From assembly GCF_016888135.1 (NCBI RefSeq), contig NZ_JACSWB010000123.1:1-36217 (forward strand): DNA of 36,217 bases, written 5' to 3'. The number at the start of each line of letters is the position of its first letter. Position 1 is the first letter of the stretch. A program made the translations under genes and the position numbers. The stretch comes from Leptolyngbya sp. CCY15150 (lineage in GTDB: Bacteria > Cyanobacteriota > Cyanobacteriia > RECH01). Under the pieces are notes generated by a model. That model made no database searches, was not told the origin of the DNA, and saw only the letters and a program-made list of their open reading frames with translations. Below, piece after piece: positions 17,977-25,986 of this stretch.

Positions 17977-18193
17977 TCTTAATCTAAAGTATTACATCCA
18001 TTTCAGGGTGTTATGCCGCAAGCTTCAGAAAATCTTTACGGTCAGCGGGCAATCAAGGATAGAGTTCATGGAGCTAGTGGAGGGACTGAAGGGCGATCGC
18101 TCCTCTATCTCACAAAACACATACATTAGCGTCGGGCATCTGTATCATAGGCATGGCGATCGCCCTGTTGAGTTGTGAAGAGGAGTGAAGTCC

Positions 18194-19405
18194 ATGCCGG
18201 TTTCGTCTGTCCCGCCTTGGTGGATTGGTATTGCCATTTCCTACTACGCCTTCATAGCCATTGGGATTACAGAGGCTGGCCTAGGGGTATTACTGCCATC
18301 TATTTTGGTAGACTATGACCTCACCCCGGCAACCGTGACCCTGCTGTTTGTCAGCCAAATCAGTGGCTACATCCTCGCCGCACTGATGAGCAGCATTATC
18401 AGTCATCGGCTGGGGCTGGGGCCCATGCTGCTGCTAGCCTCGGGCGCATTAACCCTGGCGTTAATAGTCTATGGACTATCGCCCCTGTGGAGCATCATGG
18501 TGGTGATGGGGGCACTGCTGGGGTTAGGAATTGGGTTGATTGATGCCGGGGTGAATACGGCCATTGTGCAGGACAATAGCAGTGCGCCGTTGATTGGCAC
18601 CCTCCATGGCTTTTATGGCGTGGGTGCGCTGCTGGGGCCCGCGATCGCCACCACCTTGATGGCCGCCGGGTACGACTGGCGACTGGTATATCTGGTATTA
18701 GCCAGCTTGGTAGGACTGTTGGGCGTGGCGGTAGGGACAGCTCTGTTCTGTCGATATCCGCCCTTACTCCATCGCAATCCAGCAGGATCCACAACGGCCT
18801 GGAGAACCCTCAAGCGATCGCTTAAGGTACCAGTGGTGCTGCTTTCAGGATTATTTTTGCTGATTTATATTGGCATTGAAGCCGGGCTAGGCAACTGGGC
18901 CTATACAGTACAGGTGCTAGCCCGATCGACCCCCGAACTGGTAGCGGGGTATAGCGTCAGTGCCTACTGGCTGGGCCTAACCCTAGGGCGATTTCTGCTG
19001 GGATATTGTCTGACCTGGTTAGGGGCAATACGTACCCTTAGCGTTTCATTACTCACGCTGCTGCTGGGATTAATGGCATGGTGGCAACTGCCAGAACAGT
19101 GGATTAGCCTGCCGCTGATTGGGTTTGCCCTAGCGCCGATCTTTCCTGCCACAATCTGGCTGATTCCCAAACGCCTACCCGCTGCCCTGGTGCCCGCCGC
19201 CATTGGATTTACCACCAGTGCGGCCAGTTTTGGGGCGGCGCTGATTCCCACGGGCATCGGCTGGATTGCAGATTGGGCAGGGCTGGCAGTCATTCCGGCG
19301 CTGCTGCTGCCCCTAGCGATCGCCATGGTAGGTCTGCATCACTGGCTGGTGCGCTTATCTCGGGAGCGGCTGGCTCGGCTAGACTCTCGTACTGGGGGGC
19401 AATGA
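18194..19405 (+). CDS. Major facilitator superfamily transporter
   Basis: 403 residues with about 12 hydrophobic segments, the usual MFS size. ATG 18194 is preceded eight bases upstream by AGGAG (18181-18185). The GTG at 18185 overlaps that Shine-Dalgarno, so I reject it. The first half shows GLGVLLPSILVDYDLTPATVTLLF, and the loop-2 region ISHRLGLGPMLL is followed by GLGIGLIDAGVNTAI. The 'GLIDAGVNT' and 'LHGFYGVGALLGP' stretches resemble the FucP-like sugar/Bsc6-like MFS branch. The substrate is unknown. It is convergent with the cupin gene. Confidence 0.87.
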   Translation: MPVSSVPPWWIGIAISYYAFIAIGITEAGLGVLLPSILVDYDLTPATVTLLFVSQISGYILAALMSSIISHRLGLGPMLLLASGALTLALIVYGLSPLWSIMVVMGALLGLGIGLIDAGVNTAIVQDNSSAPLIGTLHGFYGVGALLGPAIATTLMAAGYDWRLVYLVLASLVGLLGVAVGTALFCRYPPLLHRNPAGSTTAWRTLKRSLKVPVVLLSGLFLLIYIGIEAGLGNWAYTVQVLARSTPELVAGYSVSAYWLGLTLGRFLLGYCLTWLGAIRTLSVSLLTLLLGLMAWWQLPEQWISLPLIGFALAPIFPATIWLIPKRLPAALVPAAIGFTTSAASFGAALIPTGIGWIADWAGLAVIPALLLPLAIAMVGLHHWLVRLSRERLARLDSRTGGQ

Positions 19406-19522
19406 CACTCATGTCAAATTCTGATTTTAACTCTGCCCAACAATCTTACCTAGGCGTTGTTGATGTATTATCTAAAGCGATCGCTAAGGTTGCCGTGCCA
19501 AAACACCTTCTCAAGGACTTCT

Positions 19523-20005
19523 TCAGCCATCCAATGGGCCAAACGGCATTGCATCTGCAAGGTCAAAAATATCAATGCGATCGCCATGACGGAACATTCG
19601 CTTGCCAAGATGAGGGAAATCCACAACATCCATATCTAGATTTTCTCCACCCGCTAGATACACCAAGTCTTGATCACTGTCATTGCGCAGATGATGGGCA
19701 ACCGCCGGTGTGGGAAAGGCCATGAAGTCTCCCTGAGAAACTGCGACCTCCAAACCATCCACCTCTGCAATACCCTGACCCGAGATAATATAAATCCATT
19801 CCTCTTCTTGATAATGGGCGTGATAGACAAAGGATTCCTTTCCAGGTGGAACTCTCGCTATATTAACACCGGTACGCTTCAGTCCAGCCGTGCGAGCTAG
19901 ATAGGCTCCTGATAGCTCAGACTTTGGATTCCAAGGGTGAGAAAATGTCTGCATTGACTCCTCAATAGCCTGCGATCGCAAAAGAAATGGCGTATTATCC
20001 GTCAT
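19523..20005 (-). CDS. Cupin-domain protein
   Basis: 160 residues, a single small beta-barrel cupin. Motif 1 is YHAHYQEEEWIYIISGQG (about 61-78), supplying His, His and Glu metal ligands in the pattern HxH(x)3-4E...G. Motif 2 is GDFMAFPTPAVAHHLRND (about 91-108), supplying the third His. Such proteins bind Fe, Mn or other metals and act as isomerases, dioxygenases or binding proteins; this one cannot be narrowed further. It is convergent with the MFS gene. Plus-strand frames over it (for example 19411-19725) are shadows. Confidence 0.8.
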   Translation of the reverse strand: MTDNTPFLLRSQAIEESMQTFSHPWNPKSELSGAYLARTAGLKRTGVNIARVPPGKESFVYHAHYQEEEWIYIISGQGIAEVDGLEVAVSQGDFMAFPTPAVAHHLRNDSDQDLVYLAGGENLDMDVVDFPHLGKRMFRHGDRIDIFDLADAMPFGPLDG

Positions 20006-20480
20006 AGCTAGCGTCCTTTCATCAACATAGTTGCGTTCATCGTCAGTCGTCTAACGTTAACCATCTAAGGATTGCTGTACAGTCACCTTTTTAATCTACA
20101 GTTTGATCAAACCAACCATCTTTTTATCCCATCCTTCATACCCAAAAAATCATCCAATTGGGGGATATTCAACAGCTCACGTCTATTTCGCGTCTATTTC
20201 GTCTCTGTAGATTATCTCAATTCTGCTTGCATCATAAATTCATATAGCCAACAATCCATATAACGATCAAGCAATATGACATGGTAGTATCTCATTTAAT
20301 CTTACGCTTCAGCTAGGTCCCTATCAACAGCCCATCATCGAGGCTCCATCCGGGCGATCGCTCCCCTGTCACCTAAACTTACCTCGGTAGCCAAAATCGG
20401 CAAGAGTATTACCTCTGAGTCCCTAGCTTAACATTGACACAAAACAACGACTGTTAGCATTTCTTAGGAACTTGTCATAC
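20006..20480. other. Non-coding gap upstream of the protoglobin gene
   Basis: About 475 AT-rich bases with no supported gene. A perfect tandem pair of an 11-base unit CGTCTATTTCG occurs at 20180-20201. No tRNA or clear riboswitch motif is visible. The open frame at 20072-20263 lacks a Shine-Dalgarno and has no family look. Confidence 0.4.
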
Positions 20481-20510
20481 TTGACACATACTTAACTCAA
20501 CCAGTATGAA
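20481..20510 (+). promoter_or_regulatory. Probable sigma-70-type promoter of the protoglobin gene
   Basis: A perfect -35 TTGACA (20481-20486) is followed after 18 bases by TATGAA (20505-20510) as the -10. The start codon is at 20629, so the transcript would have a leader of about 110 bases. The leader contains two small palindromes, CTACGTAG and CTCCGGAG, and a good AGGGG Shine-Dalgarno near 20616. Confidence 0.5.
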
Positions 20511-20628
20511 GATACGTTTCATGTTCTCGTAGAACGAAAACCTACGTAGTCCTCCGGAGTGTTTACCGCTCGAAAGTTGGTAGAACAAGAGAAGGTAATG
20601 TACCAGGAATTAGTTAGGGGCAAAGATT

Positions 20629-21183
20629 ATGGCATTAGATCCTCATCAATTCATGAGCAAGATGTCGAGCCGGATTGGATTTAGCTCTGAAGATAGAGAT
20701 TTGTTAAAAAATAATGCGGACTGGGGCTTAAAGGTTGCGCCGGACATGGCAGATTGTTTCTATGCCTATTTGGGGCGCGATGAAGAGATGAACACGATTC
20801 TTAATGCAACGGAGGGAAGAATTCATCGTCTTCGAGAAACCTTTGTGGAGTGGTTCCATGAAATGTTTACGGGCATGGATGATTGGGGCGACGCCTATGC
20901 CGATCGCCGCTGGCGCATTGGGCTGATTCACGTTCGCATTGGCATTGGACCGCAGCATGTGGTGCCAGCTATGGCGACTGTGGTGCATGAGGTTGGCCAA
21001 CAACTGAAGGCTGAAGGCAAGTCTGAGGAACTGAAGGAAGCCTTGGGCAAAATCTGCATGATTGACCTGACGTTTATTGAGCAAGCCTATATTGAGGTCT
21101 CTGCCGCCGCTGTGTTGAAGGAAACAGGCTGGACAGAGGGGTTGTTTAAGCGACTCATTAGCACGGGCGCAAATTCCATGTAG
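20629..21183 (+). CDS. Stand-alone protoglobin-type heme protein
   Basis: 184 residues, all helical, matching the protoglobin / globin-coupled-sensor globin fold. The pattern WRIGLIHVRIGIGPQHVVPAM (about 95-115) provides the probable proximal heme His101; the Trp83-Asp84 region is typical of the preceding helix. There is no signalling output domain, unlike globin-coupled sensors. In the family such proteins bind O2, NO or CO and may act in gas sensing or detoxification. It has a strong promoter and ribosome-binding site. The neighbours do not form an obvious operon with it. Confidence 0.8.
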   Translation: MALDPHQFMSKMSSRIGFSSEDRDLLKNNADWGLKVAPDMADCFYAYLGRDEEMNTILNATEGRIHRLRETFVEWFHEMFTGMDDWGDAYADRRWRIGLIHVRIGIGPQHVVPAMATVVHEVGQQLKAEGKSEELKEALGKICMIDLTFIEQAYIEVSAAAVLKETGWTEGLFKRLISTGANSM

Positions 21184-21382
21184 ATCACAAGCCACAGACC
21201 TATCTCAAGGTAGTGGGGGCGATCGCCCTTGACCTACCTTGGGGTAATCAGTCTAGGGATGTCTTGTCTCAGGCAAACCTGTCGATGTACTCAGGAAGAA
21301 CTCATCTATCCGTCAAGCAGTCGTTTACACTCAGAAACGTGGTGCCCGCCACAACGTCAATGCCTGGTTGACTGGCAAAACG

Positions 21383-21492
21383 ACCCTCACCCCAAACCCC
21401 TCTCCTAGGGCGGTAGAGAGGCTTTGAAAACACCTAAAACTTGTCTTGCTCCCCTTCTCCCACAAGGAGAGAAAGGATTGGGGGATGAGGGG
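21383..21492. repeat. Cyanobacterial interspersed repeat (CCCTCACCCC...GGGGGATGAGGG)
   Basis: The ends are inverted relatives: CCCTCACCCCAAACCCC (from 21384) and GGATTGGGGGATGAGGGG (to 21492), with an inner CTTGTCTTGCTCCCCTTCTCC block. This matches a widely dispersed cyanobacterial intergenic repeat that I recognise from many genomes. It can form an imperfect long hairpin. It lies immediately upstream of the cysteine-dioxygenase-like gene. Confidence 0.75.
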
Positions 21493-21563
21493 ATCAGATG
21501 TGTCAGCTAAGCAATGCCAATGCTGTTGTATCAAACCAGGGACTGCCCTGGTCACGCTGGATC

Positions 21564-22202
21564 ATGCCTGAGATGTTGATGGATAATCCTGTAGACTGCC
21601 ACGACTGGCTCGTGATCAACGATGGCACCTGCCAAGCCTGTGACGTGCCTGCCATCCCCGACTCCCCCGTTGAGCCCTATCGCCTCTATCGATTTCTCAC
21701 AGACCTAGAAGATATCCTCCACGCTACCCCGGATGACACCCAGCGCTTGGTGCAGATCTATCCCCTCGTGCGGCGATTGCTCACCAGTTCCTATTGGCTG
21801 CAGCTAGAGTTTGTCAATCCCCCTGCCAAGCCGGGTTGGTCGGTGCGATCGCTCTATAAGGAACATGACTTTCTGCTGACGCTGCAAATGGTGGCCTGGC
21901 TGCCGGGGAATGTGTCACCCATCCACAACCATGGCGCTTGGGGCGTGGTGGCGTTGATTGGTGGCCAGGAGAAAAATCAATTTTGGCAGCGATCGCCCAC
22001 GCCCAAGCATCCCGATCGCATTCGGTTGATCGGCGAGAAAATCTTTCATCCAGGCGATATTGTCGGCTTTTTGCCCAATGCGATTCATAACGTCGAGCCC
22101 ATCGGAGATCAGCCCGCCGTCACCTTTAACCTCTACGGAGTGACGGATTTTTCTAAGCGGTTTGAATTCGATCCCATCCATCATAAAGCCCGAAAATTTT
22201 GA
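21564..22202 (+). CDS. Cysteine-dioxygenase-like cupin protein
   Basis: 212 residues from ATG 21564; ATG 21573 and 21579 are also possible. The longer frame from 21498 starts six bases after the interspersed repeat and is unlikely. The cupin core has SPIHNHGAWGVVALIGG with two metal-binding His, then HPGDIVGFLPNAIHNVEPIG with the third His. This is the arrangement of cysteine dioxygenase and plant-cysteine-oxidase-like thiol dioxygenases, which bind iron with three histidines. Probable function: oxidation of a thiol such as cysteine or 3-mercaptopropionate. The RLVQIYPLVRRLL helix before the cupin fits the family. The substrate is not provable here. Confidence 0.75.
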   Translation: MPEMLMDNPVDCHDWLVINDGTCQACDVPAIPDSPVEPYRLYRFLTDLEDILHATPDDTQRLVQIYPLVRRLLTSSYWLQLEFVNPPAKPGWSVRSLYKEHDFLLTLQMVAWLPGNVSPIHNHGAWGVVALIGGQEKNQFWQRSPTPKHPDRIRLIGEKIFHPGDIVGFLPNAIHNVEPIGDQPAVTFNLYGVTDFSKRFEFDPIHHKARKF

Positions 22203-22318
22203 CCCCGTCATTCTGCCCAGACGGTTATCGAATCGGCATTGCTCAATGAACATCAGTGGGACGACGTCACGATTGACAAGCATGTCAACGTTGCTTAAAG
22301 CTTATATTTCTATGAAAC

Positions 22319-22391
22319 GAGGGTTGAGCGGAGTCGAAACCCGGCAAGCTTCATGACGAGAGGAGGGTTGAGCGACATCGAAACCCGGCAA
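22319..22391. repeat. Two copies of a GAGGGTTGAGCG-type repeat
   Basis: Copies at 22319-22347 and 22363-22391 share GAGGGTTGAGCG...TCGAAACCCGGCAA with a few changes, separated by 15 bases. GTTGAGCGGAGTCGAAAC is a familiar dispersed intergenic motif in bacteria. It sits between the convergent cysteine-dioxygenase-like and coaR genes. Confidence 0.6.
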
Positions 22392-22405
22392 CGTATGAAC
22401 CATCG

Positions 22406-23518
22406 TCAAGGGCGGGTCAGATAGCAATGGCAATCTGGCTTTTCAATCACCGTTTCCACCAGCGCATTCAGCGTCACCGCCGCCAGCAGCCCCCCACCCA
22501 AACTACCCTGCAGAGTAATGTAAGGAATCGGTAAAGTCATCAACCGTCGCTTGGCGGCGGGGGCATGGCTAAAGCCAATGGGCATCCCGATCACCAGGGC
22601 CGGCTGGATCTGCTGCTGGGCAATCAACTGGTCGATGGTGAGCAGCACCGACGGAGCATAGCCGACCACCAGCACAGATCCCTTAGGACAGTCCTGCAGC
22701 CGTTGCTTCCAGGCTGGGTCGTTCCAAAAGGCTTGCTCAGCATCGTTTACCCCGGTCACGTGGGGATCTTGAATCAGAACCTCCACGGAGCAGCCCAGAT
22801 GAGCCAATCGGGTGTGATCTAAGGCGGCAGCGATCGCCGGTAGATCCGCCACAATGGGGCAGCCATCTTTCAGCACATGACGAGCGGTAGCGATCGCATC
22901 GGGACTCCAGCGCACAAAATTGATCAGGCTCACATCTCCACAGGCCAAGACCAGTTGCCGCAGCAGGTGAGCGCTAATCTCAGAATAGTGAGACAAGTCG
23001 GGCAGTAAGCCCTGCAACGATTCTTGAAACGCCTCTGGGTGGGTCTCGGTTTCTGCATCAAGACGGCTCCAAAGCTGATCAAGCTGCCCCAGACCATCCT
23101 GAGCATCGACGTGCAAATGCTTCAACTGGGCCAGGGCCTCAGCCTGGGCCTGCTGTCCAGGGCGATCGCGCCCCAGTAACCCCTCCAATGCGGTGGCTGT
23201 ATGGCGGAGGCGGGTCAACTGCTGCATCACGGAGCGGTACTGCTGCTGCAACTGCGCCATCAGAGCTGGATTATCCGTGGTATCGGACGGACTGTCTAGC
23301 AACTGGCGAATGTGGGATAGCTGAAACCCCTGCTGCTTCAGCGCCACAATCCGCTGCAGTTGCTGCACATCTTGCTGGGTATACAGCCGATAGTTGCCCT
23401 GGGATCGCTGGGCAGGCGGCAGCAGGCCCAGGGTGTGGTAATGCCGCACCATGCGCGGGGTCACGTCGCCCTGAACCGCCTCCGTGAGTTCTTTGATGGT
23501 CAAATGTTGCGTTGTCAT
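22406..23518 (-). CDS. coaR: CoaR, MerR-family cobalt-responsive activator with precorrin-isomerase-like sensor domain
   Basis: 370 residues. The N-terminal MerR helix-turn-helix runs through about residues 5-75 (LTIKELTEAV, PRMVRHYHTLGLLPP, GNYRLYTQQDV). A helical linker (about 85-150) leads to a C-terminal precorrin-8X methylmutase (CobH)-like domain (about 160-360, ISAHLLRQLVLACGD, ADLPAIAAAL, PALVIGMPIGF, LQGSLGGGLLAAVTLNALV). The protein ends in Cys363-His-Cys365, the C-terminal metal motif known for Synechocystis CoaR. The His normally before 'A-C-G' in CobH is Leu here, which fits a sensor that no longer catalyses. It is divergent from coaT, its known target, so both domain order and context support the name. 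Confidence 0.9.
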   Translation of the reverse strand: MTTQHLTIKELTEAVQGDVTPRMVRHYHTLGLLPPAQRSQGNYRLYTQQDVQQLQRIVALKQQGFQLSHIRQLLDSPSDTTDNPALMAQLQQQYRSVMQQLTRLRHTATALEGLLGRDRPGQQAQAEALAQLKHLHVDAQDGLGQLDQLWSRLDAETETHPEAFQESLQGLLPDLSHYSEISAHLLRQLVLACGDVSLINFVRWSPDAIATARHVLKDGCPIVADLPAIAAALDHTRLAHLGCSVEVLIQDPHVTGVNDAEQAFWNDPAWKQRLQDCPKGSVLVVGYAPSVLLTIDQLIAQQQIQPALVIGMPIGFSHAPAAKRRLMTLPIPYITLQGSLGGGLLAAVTLNALVETVIEKPDCHCYLTRP

Positions 23519-23653
23519 AGCTCTAGTCTACCCAAGCTAGTATCGCAAGATTGAAAAACGAAGACTGAACAACGAAAAGGAAGCTAGGACATATAAGGGT
23601 TTCCGCCTTCGCAAATAGGCCGAAGTAATCTGCCTCAGAGTACTAGTCTATCC

Positions 23654-23690
23654 AAACATTGACATTAACACTGATGTCAATGTTTAAGGT
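23654..23690 (+). promoter_or_regulatory. CoaR-type operator-promoter of coaT
   Basis: The -35 TTGACA (23659-23664) and the -10-like TAAGGT (23685-23690) are 20 bases apart, the long spacing typical of MerR-family promoters. The dyad ACATTAACA-CTGA-TGTCAATGT (23662-23683) fills the spacer. A second perfect 11-base inverted pair AAACATTGACA/TGTCAATGTTT (23654-23664 and 23675-23685) overlaps it. CoaR would bind and, with Co2+, untwist this spacer to start coaT transcription. Confidence 0.7.
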
Positions 23691-23698
23691 AACAAGGT

Positions 23699-23847
23699 AT
23701 CCATAACCAGCAATTCTCAGTATGAACATCTTGCATGAGCTTATTGAGAACAGTGTCAATAGATTGCTTGAAAAAGCTCATTCTTTCGTTCAGGATTCGG
23801 CAGATTGGGCAAGCTACTGGTCAAAATGAGAATTGCTGATCCATAAC
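23699..23847. mobile_element. 131-bp MITE-like element with 9-bp target duplication inserted in the coaT leader
   Basis: The direct repeats ATCCATAAC at 23699-23707 and 23839-23847 flank an element of 131 bases (23708-23838). Its ends are perfect 12-base inverted repeats, CAGCAATTCTCA (23708-23719) and TGAGAATTGCTG (23827-23838). Inside is one small frame of 35 codons (23722-23829) whose stop falls in the right inverted repeat. It could be a transposase-start remnant or chance. There is no transposase gene, so movement would need help in trans. Removing the element and one duplication leaves the coaT start 36 bases after the promoter -10, a normal distance. Confidence 0.8.
23722..23829 (+). 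other. 35-codon open frame inside the MITE-like element
   Basis: ATG 23722 to TGA 23827-23829 encodes 35 residues beginning MNILHELIENSVNRLLEKAH. The composition is protein-like and helical, but there is no Shine-Dalgarno. It lies wholly inside the inserted element and its stop is part of the right inverted repeat. The simplest reading is a residue of a transposase coding sequence or a chance frame. In the coaT leader it could also be translated as an upstream ORF. Confidence 0.3.
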
Positions 23848-23865
23848 CTAACGACCTATTCACCC

Positions 23866-25785
23866 ATGACCTCTGCCACACCGCCCCTATCCAACCTGTT
23901 GAAAGACCATCCCGACGCGATCGCTGCCCTAGTCTGCGCGATTTTAGTGCTCTTGGGATGGCAAACTCTGGCCATGGGCTGGATTGGCGTCGGCCTGTTT
24001 ATTTTGACGGCAGCCTACGTCATCGGCGGCTTTGACAGTGCCCGCGACGGCATCACCACGCTGCTGGATGAAAAAGAACTGGATGTCGATCTGTTAATGA
24101 TTGTGGCGGCCTTAGGGGCGGCAGGGCTGGGGCTCTGGCAACAGGACTACTACTTGATGGTCGATGGGGGCGTGCTCATCTTGATTTTTGCCATTAGCGG
24201 CGCACTGGAAGGCTACGCCATGCGGCGCACGGAGCGCAGTATCCAGGGACTCATGAGTCTCACCACCGATACGGCTCGGGTGATCGTTCAGGGGCGGGAA
24301 ACTCAGGTGGCGATCGCTGCCCTCCAGATTGGCGACCAGGTTTTGGTGAAACCGGGAGAACTGGTGCCCACCGATGGAATTGTGGTGGAAGGCAGCAGCA
24401 CCCTCAACCAAGCCTCTATTACTGGGGAATCAATGCCTACGGAGAAAAGCATCGGTGATGAAGTCTTTGCCGGCACGCTGAACGGCAGTGGAGCCCTGCA
24501 ACTGCGCATTCATCAGCCTCCCGAAAGTAGCTTAATTCAGCGGGTGATCCGTCTGGTTCAGCAAGCCCAGCAGGATGCACCGCCGTCCCAGCAGTTCATT
24601 GAACGGTTTGAACGCGGCTATGCCAAGGTGATTGTGGGGGCGGGGATTATCCTGGGCACCTTACCGCCGTTTCTCATGGGCTGGAGCTGGGAAGAAACGA
24701 TTTATCGCGCCTTAATTTTCCTGGTGGTTGCCTCCCCCTGTGCTCTGATGGCCTCGATCATGCCGGCGCTGCTGTCGGGAATTGCCAACGGTGCCCGCCA
24801 TGGGATTTTGTTCAAAAATGGGGCGCAGTTGGAAAAACTTGGCAATGTACAGGCGATCGCTTTTGATAAAACCGGCACTCTGACCACCGGCAACCTGCAG
24901 GTCGTTGATAGCCTCGCTGTTCCCCATCAGTCTCCAGACCAAGTCCTACGGATAGCTGCCGCCTTGGAAAGCCTATCAGAACATCCTATTGGGGCAGCGA
25001 TCGTCCAAGCAGCCCGGCAGCAGCATCTCACTTGGACAACCGCCAGCCAAGGGCAGGCCCAAGCCGGACGCGGCATCGTCGGGACGGTTGATCAACAACC
25101 AGCACTGGTGGGGAATGCCACCTTTGTGCGATCGCATCTGCCGCACTTGGATCCAACTCTGATCGCCCAAAGCCAGCAGTGGGAAGCTGAGGGAAACACC
25201 GTCGTATGGGTCGCTCACGGTGGGAAGCTATTGGGCATCATTGCCGTGGCCGATACCGTACGTCCTGCAGCGGCGGCAGCGATCGCCCAGTTGAAAGCTA
25301 TGGGCATCAAGCATATCGTCATGCTCACCGGCGATAATTCTCGCACCGCCCACCACATTGCTCAGAACATTGGCGTAGACCAAGTGTATGCCGATCTGTT
25401 GCCGGAAGGTAAGGTAAGCGTTATCAAGCAGCTACAGACCCAGTATCAAACCGTGGCGATGGTGGGGGATGGCATCAATGACGCACCAGCCTTAGCCCAA
25501 GCATCCGTCGGCATCGCTATGGGACTTTCGGGCAGTGATGTGGCGCTGGAAACGGCTGATACCATCCTCATGGCAGATCGCCTAGAGCATCTGGAACGAG
25601 CGATCCGTCTTGGTCGGCGAGCCCAGAGCGTGGTCAAGCAAAATATTGCGTTCGCCCTTTTCTTTATTATGGTGCTCCTGATTGCAAACTTTATGGGCAA
25701 CATCACCTTACCCCTAGGCGTTCTGGGACATGAGGGATCCACAGTCATTGTTACCTTAAGTGGATTACGCCTGTTGAGAGGTTAA
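23866..25785 (+). CDS. coaT: CoaT, P1B-4-type cobalt-exporting ATPase
   Basis: 639 residues from ATG 23866. The TTG start at 23833 would begin inside the right inverted repeat of the inserted element, so I reject it. P-type ATPase motifs are complete: TGES (186-189), Ser-Pro-Cys in the transmembrane metal site (290-292), DKTGT phosphorylation site (334-338), SEHP (371-374), GDGIND (534-539). SPC plus the HEGST motif of the last helices (622-626) define the P1B-4 group, which exports Co2+ and related metals. There is no N-terminal heavy-metal domain. It is divergent from coaR; expression should be cobalt-inducible. The inserted element at 23708-23838 lengthens its leader. Confidence 0.9.
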   Translation: MTSATPPLSNLLKDHPDAIAALVCAILVLLGWQTLAMGWIGVGLFILTAAYVIGGFDSARDGITTLLDEKELDVDLLMIVAALGAAGLGLWQQDYYLMVDGGVLILIFAISGALEGYAMRRTERSIQGLMSLTTDTARVIVQGRETQVAIAALQIGDQVLVKPGELVPTDGIVVEGSSTLNQASITGESMPTEKSIGDEVFAGTLNGSGALQLRIHQPPESSLIQRVIRLVQQAQQDAPPSQQFIERFERGYAKVIVGAGIILGTLPPFLMGWSWEETIYRALIFLVVASPCALMASIMPALLSGIANGARHGILFKNGAQLEKLGNVQAIAFDKTGTLTTGNLQVVDSLAVPHQSPDQVLRIAAALESLSEHPIGAAIVQAARQQHLTWTTASQGQAQAGRGIVGTVDQQPALVGNATFVRSHLPHLDPTLIAQSQQWEAEGNTVVWVAHGGKLLGIIAVADTVRPAAAAAIAQLKAMGIKHIVMLTGDNSRTAHHIAQNIGVDQVYADLLPEGKVSVIKQLQTQYQTVAMVGDGINDAPALAQASVGIAMGLSGSDVALETADTILMADRLEHLERAIRLGRRAQSVVKQNIAFALFFIMVLLIANFMGNITLPLGVLGHEGSTVIVTLSGLRLLRG

Positions 25786-25986
25786 GGTTTAGAAGGAGCG
25801 ATCGCCCCTTAGGTTGACATCAGGATGATGACAATAGAAACCATATCCAATCATTGAGTTGGCAGACAATTCTTTATCTTAATTCAATGAGCTGTGATGG
25901 GCACAGGACAACTCCTCTGCCCATCTTACAGGTGCTGTGAACTCATCCTCTGAGGCTGAATCTGAGAGATCAGACTCAATCCATCG

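Noticed and set aside
19411-19725. Plus-strand frame after the MFS gene
   Set aside because: It runs opposite the cupin gene, whose metal-binding motifs are clear on the minus strand.
20072-20263. Small plus-strand frame in the gap upstream of the protoglobin gene
   Set aside because: AT-rich stretch with low-complexity composition, no ribosome-binding site and no recognisable motif.
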